Positions 7,113 to 15,172 of a stretch of 31,444 nt of DNA are shown here, in pieces (positions within the stretch are counted from its first letter, which is position 1; each line of letters opens with the position of its first letter). Source of the DNA: DATFWC01 sp045801465 (GTDB lineage Bacteria > Pseudomonadota > Alphaproteobacteria > Rhizobiales > Xanthobacteraceae); the NCBI GenBank assembly GCA_045801465.1, contig JBJMSU010000080.1, forward strand, positions 1 to 31,444, read 5' to 3'. The notes beneath the pieces are model-generated. The model saw nothing but the letters and a program-made list of their open reading frames with translations, was not told where the DNA came from and made no database searches. The translations under genes were made by a program, and so were the position numbers.

Positions 7113-7217
7113 ATTGCCGGGCGAGCCACCACGGCGGCGAGTGTCGGCAATCCCGCTCGGCTTGACACTGCCGTTTCCTTCCCAAGCGAGATGGCCGGGA
7201 CAGGCCCGGCCATTGCG
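7113..7217. repeat. Intergenic palindromic repeat (copy related to 14189-14393)
   Basis: A segment starting ATTGCCGGGCGAGC and ending near GGCCCGGCCATTGCGG. It contains AGCGAGATGGCCGGGACA, shared exactly with the larger palindrome at 14189-14393. The ends are inverted copies of each other. It belongs to the mosaic palindromes frequent between rhizobial genes and lies between two leftward genes. Confidence 0.6.
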
Positions 7218-7238
7218 GCTCCGTGCGATGGATAATGA

Positions 7239-7811
7239 CTAATTGACGACGTCGAGTTTGACCTTGGCAAGCCCGCGTCCGGTCATGCCGAGGCTTTCGG
7301 CGGCGGAAGACGACACGTCGACGATACGGCCGGGAATGAATGGGCCGCGATCGTTGACGCGAACCGTCACGGAGCGTCCGGTCGCGACGTCGGTGACCTT
7401 GAGCCGGGTGCCGAACGGCAGCGTGCGGTGCGCAGCCGTCAATTTGCCCGGATCGAACTTTTCACCATTCGCGGTGCGCGCTCCATGCGCGTAGAAGCTG
7501 GCGACGCCGTACGCCTGGGTCGCAGACGCATGTTTGCGCGGCGTGAAGGGGGTATGCCTGCGCGCCACCGCCACCGGCCGGCGCACGACCCGCGATACCA
7601 TCCGGCTGGGCTGCGCCACCGGTGTCCTGACGGCGAACGCCGGCTTCTGGTCGACCATCGTGGTTTGTGTGCAGGCCGCAAGCATCGCGGCCGCCGCGGC
7701 GACCGCAAGGACCTGAACGACGCTCCGAACAGCAGCCGTCAGTCCGAATCGGTTCCGAGTAATGCAGCTTGCACCAATGTCACCGGACCCGTGATGACCG
7801 ATGGAAGACAT
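7239..7811 (-). CDS. rlpA: RlpA-like lipoprotein (double-psi beta-barrel)
   Basis: A 190-residue product. The N-terminus has a hydrophobic segment ending in the lipobox LAAC (Cys47), then a basic linker, then an RlpA-type double-psi beta-barrel (about 108-190): GVASFYAHGARTANGEKFD, AAHRTLPFGTRLKVTD and VRVNDRGPFIPGRIVDVS. Such domains act as lytic transglycosylases on denuded peptidoglycan at the septum. There is no SPOR domain, so septal targeting is uncertain. The ATG at 7809-7811 is preferred over upstream frames by GGAGGGG about seven bases away. The signal segment is long (46 residues before Cys47), which leaves some doubt about the start. Outer-membrane attached. Confidence 0.8.
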   Translation of the reverse strand: MSSIGHHGSGDIGASCITRNRFGLTAAVRSVVQVLAVAAAAAMLAACTQTTMVDQKPAFAVRTPVAQPSRMVSRVVRRPVAVARRHTPFTPRKHASATQAYGVASFYAHGARTANGEKFDPGKLTAAHRTLPFGTRLKVTDVATGRSVTVRVNDRGPFIPGRIVDVSSSAAESLGMTGRGLAKVKLDVVN

Positions 7812-8140
7812 GCACGCCCCTCCATCCGAATCTGCTCCCCGCCAGCATCCCCGCCAACATAGAGGCCGTAACAGGAAAGGAATGGCAATCGCCGACACGC
7901 GGTCAGCCGAACGAATTCGGCCGAGTGTGGTTGTTTGGCCACAGCTTTGGCGACGTACGCTCGAAAGTTCGGGCGGCGCTCGCGAGGTGCGCGTGTGCCG
8001 GCGGACATCAGTTCCAGGAGCCCTTCAAGATCAGGAAATCGGGGCATGAAACCTTATTGCCGGCCTGGCGCGAAAGGCGCACCTTCGGGAATACAAACGC
8101 GAACGCTCGCATTGTTTTCGAGGGGAACAGGAGCAGCGCC

Positions 8141-8587
8141 ATGTACCGGCATATTCTCATTCCGACGGACGGCTCGGCGCTCGCCGAAAAGGCGGTTGCA
8201 CACGGATTGTCGCTGGCAAGATCCGTCGGCGCCAAGGTGACGGCGCTGATCGTGGAAACCCCATTCAGCGTCTATAACGTGCCTGAATCGAGACTACGGC
8301 GCATGTCGGACGCCTTTGCCGAGCATGCAGAGCAGATCAAGAGACATGCCGCCGCGGTATTGAGCCATGTTGCCGATGCCGCCAAGGCGGCCGGCGTGGC
8401 TTGCGACACCTTGCAGATGGAACACGACCATCCGTACAAGGCGATCATCACGACGGCCGTGGACAAAGGCTGCGACGTCATCGTCATGGCATCGCATGGT
8501 CGAGGCGGGCTGTCGGCGATCTTGCTCGGCAGCACGACCAACAAGGTCCTGACCCACACCAACATTCCGGTCCTGGTCTGCCGCTGA
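8141..8587 (+). CDS. Universal stress protein (UspA family)
   Basis: A 148-residue single-domain USP. The N-terminal strand YRHILIPTDGSALAEKAV carries the nucleotide-contact Asp10. The C-terminal ASHGRGGLSAILLGSTTNKVL is the ATP-binding glycine loop and Ser/Thr cluster, ending with the usual strand IPVLVCR. Such proteins bind ATP or AMP and help survival under stress. AGGAG about eight bases upstream fixes the ATG. The upstream open frame to 7769 is not supported. Monocistronic by appearance; no FNR/FixK box was seen upstream. Confidence 0.92.
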   Translation: MYRHILIPTDGSALAEKAVAHGLSLARSVGAKVTALIVETPFSVYNVPESRLRRMSDAFAEHAEQIKRHAAAVLSHVADAAKAAGVACDTLQMEHDHPYKAIITTAVDKGCDVIVMASHGRGGLSAILLGSTTNKVLTHTNIPVLVCR

Positions 8588-8693
8588 GAAGTCCCTTGTG
8601 GTCCCGCTCTACATTCGGGCAGCCAAAACGTCGCCCGACGATCACTCGTCATTGCAGGGAGACTCGAACGGGTAACCTTGGCGGCAACTTTTC

Positions 8694-8707
8694 CAACGCC
8701 GGCGTTG
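8694..8707. repeat. 14-base perfect palindrome
   Basis: CAACGCCGGCGTTG lies 70 bases before the GTG start of the downstream membrane protein gene. It could be an operator, but a chance palindrome in GC-rich DNA is equally possible. Confidence 0.25.
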
Positions 8708-8777
8708 CAATCCAAGGTCAAGTCGGCAAACTGCGGGGTATCGTTGCCACCGTCGGCACAAACATCAAGGCAATGTC

Positions 8778-9677
8778 GTGGACGCAGAAGTCGACACAGA
8801 GAGCAAGCCATCCGGTCGCGACGCGAGGAAGTTCACGAAACACCGTCCGGTGATCGAACCCGTCGAGGAGGGTCTTGCCGGCCTGACCGAGATTGCAAAG
8901 AACAACGACAGCTCGCGCCGCGACAAAGAAGGCATCGTGCCGGCTTCGGTGGCCGAGCAGACGGCCATGGTCGAGCCAACGCCCATGGCCGAATCGGCGC
9001 CCGTCGCCGCGCACACGCCCGAGCAGACGCCCGTGGTCAACCCGACGCCGAGCGACCGCGCCAAGACCGGCAACCGAGCGATGAGCTTTCTGATCGCAAT
9101 GATTGCGATCGGCGGCGCCATCAGCGCGGTCATCTTTGCGTTGCTGTTGCGCGAGATGCAAGTCGCCGCGGAGCTGAACAGGCAAGGCATCCGCCTGAAT
9201 CAAGAGGCGTTGGACGTGGCGCGCGACACCGCGCAACGGCAGCTGAGAGCCTATGCCAGTATTCTCGAGTTCAAATGCGGCGCTTGCGGCGACAACGCAG
9301 GGCCGGACGAAGTGTTCGTCAAAGCCGGCAACGACGGCCAGACGCCTGCCCTCAACGTCTATTCCAGCATCGGCTGGAACGCCGGCGATCCGGCCTGCGG
9401 CGCGATCGGCAGCGGCTTCGTCTACACCTACTCCCAGGCGAGGTACTTCAAGACCCTGCGCATGTTCGGCAAAGACGCGCGCGATGTTGCAAGTTTCGAT
9501 CTCAATCGAGAGGTGGTGCAGCAGGCCAGGGCCACCAACCGCCGGCTCTGCGTGTACGGCACCGTCAACTACGCGACGGTGTTCCAGGATCTCGGTGAGC
9601 GCGAAACCCGCTTCTGCTACTGGTACACCCGCGGCAGCGAGCGTATCGCCTGCGAGGAGCAGAACGATCAAAACTGA
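8778..9677 (+). CDS. Membrane-anchored protein of unknown function
   Basis: A 299-residue protein. The first 100 residues are polar and low-complexity, with repeated Ala-Glu-Pro segments (AEQTAMVEPTPMAESAPVA). A single hydrophobic helix (about 102-124) is followed by a probable coiled coil (MQVAAELNRQGIRLNQEALD) and the motif DTAQRQLRAY, seen in many membrane-anchored hypothetical proteins. The C-terminal domain (about 155-299) has seven or so cysteines, including FKCGACGD, and should lie outside the cytoplasm. The start is GTG at 8778, with AAGG seven bases upstream; no in-frame ATG is nearby. The gene appears alone in its transcription unit. Confidence 0.65.
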   Translation: MDAEVDTESKPSGRDARKFTKHRPVIEPVEEGLAGLTEIAKNNDSSRRDKEGIVPASVAEQTAMVEPTPMAESAPVAAHTPEQTPVVNPTPSDRAKTGNRAMSFLIAMIAIGGAISAVIFALLLREMQVAAELNRQGIRLNQEALDVARDTAQRQLRAYASILEFKCGACGDNAGPDEVFVKAGNDGQTPALNVYSSIGWNAGDPACGAIGSGFVYTYSQARYFKTLRMFGKDARDVASFDLNREVVQQARATNRRLCVYGTVNYATVFQDLGERETRFCYWYTRGSERIACEEQNDQN

Positions 9678-9873
9678 GGCGGGGCTGAAGGCCGGCGTAG
9701 CCGGCGGCAGCAGCTCACCAGCCGGACGCGCAAGCGGCTGCAACCCTTGGCATCAACAACAGAATTCACGCAGTCGTGATACCGCCTGCGACAAAAATGT
9801 GGCTGCCGGAACCAACGTTCTGTAGTAGAATTGATCTATCGCACACCTGTTGGTTAGTATCGCGGAGACGCGT

Positions 9874-10176
9874 ATGGGCAGCGTACTCGCCCCATCCTCG
9901 CGCGGCTTGATCGAGCCCTGTCCGGCGCCCGTGATCCCGGTCAGCGGCATTGGAGCGGTCACGCAAATTGCCGGCGGACTGGTGTGCGTGACGCTGTTTC
10001 AGGAAATCCCATCCGATTCCACCGACGCCGCCGCCCTGTCGATCGAACATCATGTGGCGGCGCGGCTGATCTGGCCGCGCAGCCTCATCATCCCGTCCGT
10101 GCGCAAGCTGTTCGGGCTGTTGCAGGAGGGACCGATCGTGGCGGACCTGCCGCCCTTCGGCCTGCCGCGTCACTAG
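9874..10176 (+). CDS. Conserved-looking hypothetical protein
   Basis: A 100-residue protein without signal peptide. It has a hydrophobic middle (AVTQIAGGLVCVTLFQE) and a C-terminal stretch ARLIWPRSLIIPSVRKLFGLL. The ATG at 9874 is chosen over TTG at 9850 because CGGAG lies eight bases upstream. Composition and start support a real gene; the family was not recognised. It may be a regulator-like or attachment-type small domain, but nothing in the sequence shows that. Confidence 0.5.
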   Translation: MGSVLAPSSRGLIEPCPAPVIPVSGIGAVTQIAGGLVCVTLFQEIPSDSTDAAALSIEHHVAARLIWPRSLIIPSVRKLFGLLQEGPIVADLPPFGLPRH

Positions 10177-10298
10177 CCTTCACTCTCCTCGAGAATTCAA
10201 GCCCAGCGAAACCGCGGGGCCGCAACCGATTCCTTCGTGTAAGATCACGGGTGACGCGGTCGTCTTGGCACGCAGGGGAAAGGTTCGAGGGGAGTAGC

Positions 10299-11267
10299 AT
10301 GAAGGCATATGACCGCGGCTTGCGATTCGCAGCGTTCATCTGGGTTTGCTTGTTGGTGTTGACGGGCAGTGCGCAGCCTCAGACCACAACGGTCCGTATC
10401 GTCGTCCCCTATACGCCGGGCAGCGGCCCCGACATCCTCTCCCGCCTGATGGCGGAGCAGGTTGGGCGCATGCACGGTCCGGCCATCCTGGTCGAGAACC
10501 GTCCGGGCGGCGGCACGCTGATCGGCACGGAAGCGGCCGCGCGGGCTGCGCCGGATGGCAACACGCTGCTCCTGGTGGCGAATTCCTTCGTCATCAACGC
10601 GGTGCTGAAGCGACAGAGCTACGATCCGCTGACCAGCTTCGAGCCGATCTGCCATCTCGCCGCGACGCCCATCGTCCTCGTCGTCAACGCCGCATCGCCT
10701 TACCGCACGCTCGCCGACCTCGTGGCGGCCGCGCGCGGCAAGCCGGGCGAGCTGTCGTTGGCGAGCGGCGGTCCCGCGTCGTCGCTGCACGTCGCCTTCG
10801 AGGTGGTCAAGCGCGCCGCCGACGTCAACATGACCTACGTCCCCTATGGCGGCAGCGCGCCCGCCATCAATGCGCTGCTGGGCGGCCATGTGACCTCGGT
10901 GTTTGCCGACTACCCGACCATCGTGAACCAGCTCAAAAGCGGTGCGTTGCGCGCGCTCGTCACCACCTCGCCGGCGCGTGCCGAGATGCTCCCCGAGGTG
11001 CCGACGCTGGCCGAAACGGGCCTGAGCAAGTACGAGGCGGAAATCTTCTACGGCCTGGTCGCGCCGGCAAAGACGCCGGGCGAAACGCTGGCCCAGCTGT
11101 CCGGCGCGTTGAAAGGGGCATTGGAAGCGCCGGAGATGAAACCGAAGCTGGCGCAGCAAGGCCTGCTGCCGGTCGGACGCTGCGGCGCCGAATTCGGCGC
11201 CTATATGCGCAAGCAAGTCGACGAATATGGCCGCGTCATCCGCGAATCGAACATCAAGGCGGAATAG
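10299..11267 (+). CDS. Tripartite tricarboxylate transporter receptor (Bug/TctC family), first copy
   Basis: A 322-residue periplasmic binding protein with an N-terminal signal segment (WVCLLVLTGSAQPQ) and the Bug-family signatures: VRIVVPYTPGSGPDILSRLM for the carboxylate-binding loop, VENRPGGGTLIGTEAAA, and VPYGGSAPAINALLGGHV. Such receptors bind small carboxylic or sugar acids. No TctA/TctB membrane components are present in the window, so the transport partner must lie elsewhere. GAGGGGAG upstream fixes the ATG. It probably forms one operon with the next receptor (166-base gap) and the dehydratase. Ligand unknown; an aldonic acid is plausible from the neighbour. Confidence 0.9.
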   Translation: MKAYDRGLRFAAFIWVCLLVLTGSAQPQTTTVRIVVPYTPGSGPDILSRLMAEQVGRMHGPAILVENRPGGGTLIGTEAAARAAPDGNTLLLVANSFVINAVLKRQSYDPLTSFEPICHLAATPIVLVVNAASPYRTLADLVAAARGKPGELSLASGGPASSLHVAFEVVKRAADVNMTYVPYGGSAPAINALLGGHVTSVFADYPTIVNQLKSGALRALVTTSPARAEMLPEVPTLAETGLSKYEAEIFYGLVAPAKTPGETLAQLSGALKGALEAPEMKPKLAQQGLLPVGRCGAEFGAYMRKQVDEYGRVIRESNIKAE

Positions 11268-11433
11268 GGGTTATCCCCTCGCCCACCACACCTGTCGCGC
11301 AGTCACTATCTTCGCGGAGCGGCGTCGCGGAGCCGCTCCGATGTCCCTTGTGCCGACCCGCCGGCGGCGCGTACCTTTGCCTTCGAACGACGGCAATTGC
11401 CCAATAGAAGCTCAGTATCAGGGAAGGAGCGCC

Positions 11434-12405
11434 ATGAGATCGCAGTCACTTCGTTTCGTCCTGGTTCTCGGGGTCTGGCTTGCCGGTGTCGGCCAAACGT
11501 TCGCGGTCGATTATCCGACCCGGCCGGTGCGCTGGATCGTCCCCTACCCGGCCGGCGGCTCGACCGACATCCTGGCGCGCATCATCGGTCAATCCCTGTC
11601 GGAGCGTCTGGGTCAGCAATTCGTCATCGAAAACCGGCCGGGCGGTGGCAACAATATCGGCACCGAGGCGGTCGTCCACGCTGCGCCCGATGGCTACACG
11701 GTGCTGCTGGTCAATCCGGCGCACGGGATCAACGCCACGCTCTATCCGAAGCTTTCGTTCAATTTCATCCGCGACATCGCGCCAGTCGCCGGCCTCATGC
11801 GCGTGCCGAACGTCATGGAGGTCAACCCGTCCGTTCCCGCCAAGACCGTCGCCGAATTCATCGCGTATGCCAAAGCCAACGCGGGCAAGATCAATTGGGC
11901 GACGTCGGGCAACGGCACATCGGTGCATCTGTCCGGCGAACTGTTCAAGTCCATGACCGGGATCGACATGACGCACGTGCCCTACCGCGGCTCGGCGCCG
12001 GCCTTGACCGACCTGATTGCCGGAACGGTGCACGTGATGTTCGACAACATGCCGTCGTCCTTGCCGCACATTCAGGGCGGCAAGTTGCGGGCGCTCGGCG
12101 TGACGACGGCACAGCGCTCGCAAGCCCTCCCGGATGTGCCGACGGTGGCCGAAACGGTTCCCGGCTACGAAGCCAGCGCCTGGTTCGGCATGGGGGCGCC
12201 GAAGGGCACGCCGGCCGACGTCATCGACAAGCTGAACAAGGAGATCAATGCCGCCCTGCAGGATGAAAGGGTCAAGGCGCGGCTGGCCGAGCTCGGCGGC
12301 ATTCTGATTGCCGGCACTCCGGCCGACTTCGGCAAGGTCGTCGCCGAGGAGACCGACAAGTGGGCCAAGGTCATCAAGTCGGCGAACGTGCCGCTGATGG
12401 ATTAG
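11434..12405 (+). CDS. Tripartite tricarboxylate transporter receptor (Bug/TctC family), second copy
   Basis: A 323-residue receptor with a signal peptide (SLRFVLVLGVWLAGVGQTFA, cleavage before VDYP). It has the family loops VRWIVPYPAGGSTDILARII, VIENRPGGGNNIGTEAV and VPYRGSAPALTDLIAGTV, and it ends with a C-terminal helix typical of the family. It is clearly related to the first copy but not a recent duplicate. GGAAGGAG upstream of the ATG at 11434 fixes the start. Its stop TAG abuts the ATG of the dehydratase with no gap, so the two are translationally coupled. This makes delivery of a substrate for the dehydratase the best inference. Confidence 0.92.
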   Translation: MRSQSLRFVLVLGVWLAGVGQTFAVDYPTRPVRWIVPYPAGGSTDILARIIGQSLSERLGQQFVIENRPGGGNNIGTEAVVHAAPDGYTVLLVNPAHGINATLYPKLSFNFIRDIAPVAGLMRVPNVMEVNPSVPAKTVAEFIAYAKANAGKINWATSGNGTSVHLSGELFKSMTGIDMTHVPYRGSAPALTDLIAGTVHVMFDNMPSSLPHIQGGKLRALGVTTAQRSQALPDVPTVAETVPGYEASAWFGMGAPKGTPADVIDKLNKEINAALQDERVKARLAELGGILIAGTPADFGKVVAEETDKWAKVIKSANVPLMD

Positions 12406-14148
12406 ATGAGGCGGCAGATATCCGACCCACGCAAACATCCTGAAGATCTGCGCAGCCATCGCTGGCTCGGGCTCGACGACCTGCGCTCGTTCGGGCACCG
12501 CTCGCGGCTGCGCCAGTTCGGCTACGACGCCGTCGATTGGGCCGGCAAGCCGGTCATCGGCATCATCAACACCTGGAGCGAGATCAATGCCTGCCATGCG
12601 CATTTGCGCGCGCGCGCCGAGGACGTGAAGCGCGGCGTGCTGCAGGCCGGCGGCTTTCCCGTCGAGCTGCCGGCGATGTCGCTCGCCGAGCCCTTCGTCA
12701 AGCCGAGCACGATGCTCTATCGCAATTTCCTCGCCATGGAGACGGAGGAGCTCTTACGCAGCCATCCGATCGATGGCGCCGTACTGATGGGCGGTTGCGA
12801 CAAGACCACGCCCGGCCTGATCATGGGCGCCATCAGCATGGGCATCCCGGCGATCTACGTGCCGGCGGGGCCGATGCTGCGCGGCAACTGGCGCGGCCAG
12901 TTTCTCGGCTCGGGCTCGGACGTGTGGAAATACTGGACCGAGCGGCGCGCCGGCAACATCAGCGAGAAGGAGTGGAGCGAGATCGAGGGCGGCATTGCCC
13001 GCTCGTTCGGCACCTGCATGGTGATGGGCACGGCGGCGACCATGATGGCCATCACCGAGGCGCTGGGCTTGGCGCTGCCGGGCGCCTCGTCGATCCCGGC
13101 GGCCGACGCCAATCACCCGCGCATGTGCGGCGCCGCCGGCCGCCGCATCGTCGACATGGTGTGGGAAGACTTGACCCCTGCCCGCATCCTCACCTCCGCG
13201 GCCTTCGACAATGCCATCAAGGTCCATATGGCCATGGGCGGCTCGACCAACGCCATCATCCACGTCATCGCGATGGCGCGGCGCGCCGGGCTTTCCCTCG
13301 ACATGCAGCGCTTCGACGAATTGTCCCGCCAGATTCCGGTGCTGGCGAACGTGCGTCCCTCGGGCAAGTATCTCATGGAGGATTTCTTCTATGCGGGAGG
13401 CTTGCGCGCGCTGATGCTGGCGCTGGAGGAGAAGCTCGACCTCTCCTGCATGACGGTGACGGGACAGCCGCTCGGCGAAAATATCGCGGGCGCCCATGTC
13501 CACCTGCCCGACGTGATCCATTCGCCCGACGATCCCATCTATCCAGAAGGCGCCACCGCCGTGCTCACCGGCAATCTGGCGCCGCGCGGCTGCGTGATGA
13601 AGCCGGCCGCGGCCGACCAGCGCTTCCTCCACCATCGCGGCCGGGCGCTGGCGTTCGAGGACTACAACCACATGGCGCGCGAGGTCGAGCGCGACGATCT
13701 CGAGGTCACGCCCGACCATGTGCTGGTCCTGAAGAACGCGGGTCCCAAGGGCGGGCCCGGCATGCCCGAGTGGGGCATGCTGCCGATCCCCAAGAAGCTG
13801 GTGAAGGCTGGCGTGCGCGACATGGTGCGCATTTCCGATGGCCGCATGAGCGGCACCAGCTATGGCGCCTGCATCCTGCATGTGGCGCCCGAGAGCTTCC
13901 TCGGCGGGCCGCTGGCGCTGGTGGCGACCGGCGACGAGATCGAGATCGACGTCGCGGCGCGCCGCATCCATCTGCATGTCAGCGACGAGGAGCTTGCCCG
14001 CCGCCGCGCCGCCTGGCGGCCGCCGCCACCGCGCTATGAACGCGGCTACGGCGCGATGTTCTCCGCCCATATCGGCCAGGCCGACGACGGCTGCGATTTC
14101 GATTTCCTGACCGGGCGCGCACCGATATCGGAGCCGGAAATCCACTGA
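12406..14148 (+). CDS. IlvD/Edd-family sugar-acid dehydratase (L-arabinonate dehydratase-like)
   Basis: A 580-residue enzyme, the same size as the rhizobial L-arabinonate dehydratase. It keeps the three cysteines that hold the [2Fe-2S] cluster in that subgroup: C63 (NTWSEINACH), C131 (MGGCDKTTPG) and C204 (SFGTCMVMGTA), with the Mg-binding D132 and K133. The C-terminal swivelling domain has RISDGRMSGTSYGACILHV with the conserved catalytic serine. It dehydrates an aldonic acid to a 2-keto-3-deoxy acid in a non-phosphorylated pentose or hexose acid pathway. It shares the 63-131-204 spacing with L-arabinonate/xylonate dehydratases rather than with dihydroxyacid dehydratase. The exact substrate is inference. 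Start directly follows the receptor stop. Confidence 0.88.
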   Translation: MRRQISDPRKHPEDLRSHRWLGLDDLRSFGHRSRLRQFGYDAVDWAGKPVIGIINTWSEINACHAHLRARAEDVKRGVLQAGGFPVELPAMSLAEPFVKPSTMLYRNFLAMETEELLRSHPIDGAVLMGGCDKTTPGLIMGAISMGIPAIYVPAGPMLRGNWRGQFLGSGSDVWKYWTERRAGNISEKEWSEIEGGIARSFGTCMVMGTAATMMAITEALGLALPGASSIPAADANHPRMCGAAGRRIVDMVWEDLTPARILTSAAFDNAIKVHMAMGGSTNAIIHVIAMARRAGLSLDMQRFDELSRQIPVLANVRPSGKYLMEDFFYAGGLRALMLALEEKLDLSCMTVTGQPLGENIAGAHVHLPDVIHSPDDPIYPEGATAVLTGNLAPRGCVMKPAAADQRFLHHRGRALAFEDYNHMAREVERDDLEVTPDHVLVLKNAGPKGGPGMPEWGMLPIPKKLVKAGVRDMVRISDGRMSGTSYGACILHVAPESFLGGPLALVATGDEIEIDVAARRIHLHVSDEELARRRAAWRPPPPRYERGYGAMFSAHIGQADDGCDFDFLTGRAPISEPEIH

Positions 14149-14188
14149 ACGTGAGGTCACGTACGCGCGAGTGCGTGAGATTTCCGCG

Positions 14189-14393
14189 CTAGAGCATGTT
14201 CCGTTTGGCTTGACTCACCCAAGCTCGTCATTGCCGGGCGAGCGATCGCAACAGCGATCGCGAGGGTTGGACCGGCAATCTCGCTTAGTTTCGCACTGCC
14301 TTTACGGCCTCAGCGAGATGGCCGGGACAACCCTCGCCGCTTATGGCGGCTCGCCCGGCCATGACGATTCAACGGAAGTGGAAGATGCTCTAG
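14189..14393. repeat. 205-base imperfect palindrome with CTAG ends
   Basis: The left end CTAGAGCATGTTCC (14189) is mirrored by the right end, which reads CTAGAGCATCTTCC on the minus strand from 14393. Nested inverted segments lie inside: GCGAGGGTTG/CAACCCTCGC and GCCGGGCGAGC/GCTCGCCCGGC. The hairpin GCGATCGCAACAGCGATCGC sits near the left. It is related to the repeat at 7113-7217. The right CTAG supplies the stop codon of the ABC ATPase gene. It resembles rhizobial mosaic palindromes or a MITE-like unit and could act as a terminator between the two convergent transcription units. Confidence 0.75.
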
Positions 14394-15172
14394 CCGCCCG
14401 CCGACCCGATCGCCGCACACGCGCTTTCCTCGCGGATGAGTGCGAGCACCTCGCGGCGCAGAGAATTGAACTCCGGCGACGTCGTGACCTCGATGGCGCG
14501 CGGCCGCGGAATGCCTACGTCGATGCTCTTCTTGATCCGCCCAGGCCGCGCAGTCATGACGCAGACGCGGTCGGTGAGCAGCAGCGCCTCCTCAATGTCG
14601 TGAGTAATGAAGAGCACTGTCTGGTGGTGCCGCTCCCACACCTTAAGCAACAGCTCCTGCATCAACATGCGCGTTTGCGCATCGAGGCTTCCGAACGGCT
14701 CGTCCATGAGCAACACTTGCGGCTGCATGATGAGCACACGCGCGATGCCCACGCGCTGGCGCATGCCGCCGGAGAGCTCCGCCGGATAGCTGGTCTCGAA
14801 CCCGCTCAAGCCCACCTGCTCGATGATTTGCGCCGCGCGGTTCCGGTAGTCGACGGCAGGCTGTCTCTGCGTCTTGGGGCCGAACACCACGTTTTCCATG
14901 ACCGACAGCCACGGAAAGAGCGCCGGCTCCTGGAACACGACAGCCCGGCGCGGTGACGGGGCGACAATCTCCTCGCCGGCGACACGCACGCTGCCGCGCG
15001 TCGGGTGGTCGAACCCGGCGACCATGTTGAGCAGGGTCGACTTGCCGCACCCGGAGGGACCGAGAATGGCGACGAACTCACGCTCGGCGACGCTGAGGCT
15101 GATGTCCTGAAGGGCGAGGACACGCCGCTCGCCCTTCGCGAACTCCTTCCAGAGGCCTTCGATCTCGATCAT
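14390..15172 (-). CDS. NitT/TauT-type ABC transporter ATP-binding protein
   Basis: A 260-residue ATPase with all motifs: Walker A GPSGCGKST (38-46), Q-loop Q81, signature LSGGM (133-137), Walker B LLMDEP (154-159) and H-loop H191 (FITHDIEEALLL). The pattern PWLSVMENVVFG and the THDIEEAL signature place it with SsuB/TauB/NrtD importers of sulfonates, nitrate, taurine or related small molecules. The ATG at 15170-15172 overlaps the TGA of the permease (ATGA), indicating translational coupling. The TAG stop is part of the palindrome end at 14393. Substrate cannot be told from the ATPase. Confidence 0.93.
   Translation of the reverse strand: MIEIEGLWKEFAKGERRVLALQDISLSVAEREFVAILGPSGCGKSTLLNMVAGFDHPTRGSVRVAGEEIVAPSPRRAVVFQEPALFPWLSVMENVVFGPKTQRQPAVDYRNRAAQIIEQVGLSGFETSYPAELSGGMRQRVGIARVLIMQPQVLLMDEPFGSLDAQTRMLMQELLLKVWERHHQTVLFITHDIEEALLLTDRVCVMTARPGRIKKSIDVGIPRPRAIEVTTSPEFNSLRREVLALIREESACAAIGSAGG

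Noticed and set aside
9691..9706. GCCGGC-GTA-GCCGGC hairpin after the membrane protein gene as a terminator
   Set aside because: The stem is only six base pairs and no T-run follows.
8718..9743. 341-codon minus-strand frame opposite the membrane-anchored protein
   Set aside because: The plus-strand frame has a membrane helix, coiled coil and start signal; the minus frame has none of these.
11446..12603. 385-codon minus-strand open frame opposite the second Bug receptor
   Set aside because: Composition is a mirror of the receptor codons and it spans the junction of two real genes; no protein pattern.
12754..14160. 468-codon open frame on the minus strand opposite the dehydratase gene
   Set aside because: It is rich in Arg, His, Ala and Gly with no domain and no ribosome binding site; it is the usual antisense shadow of a GC-rich coding frame.
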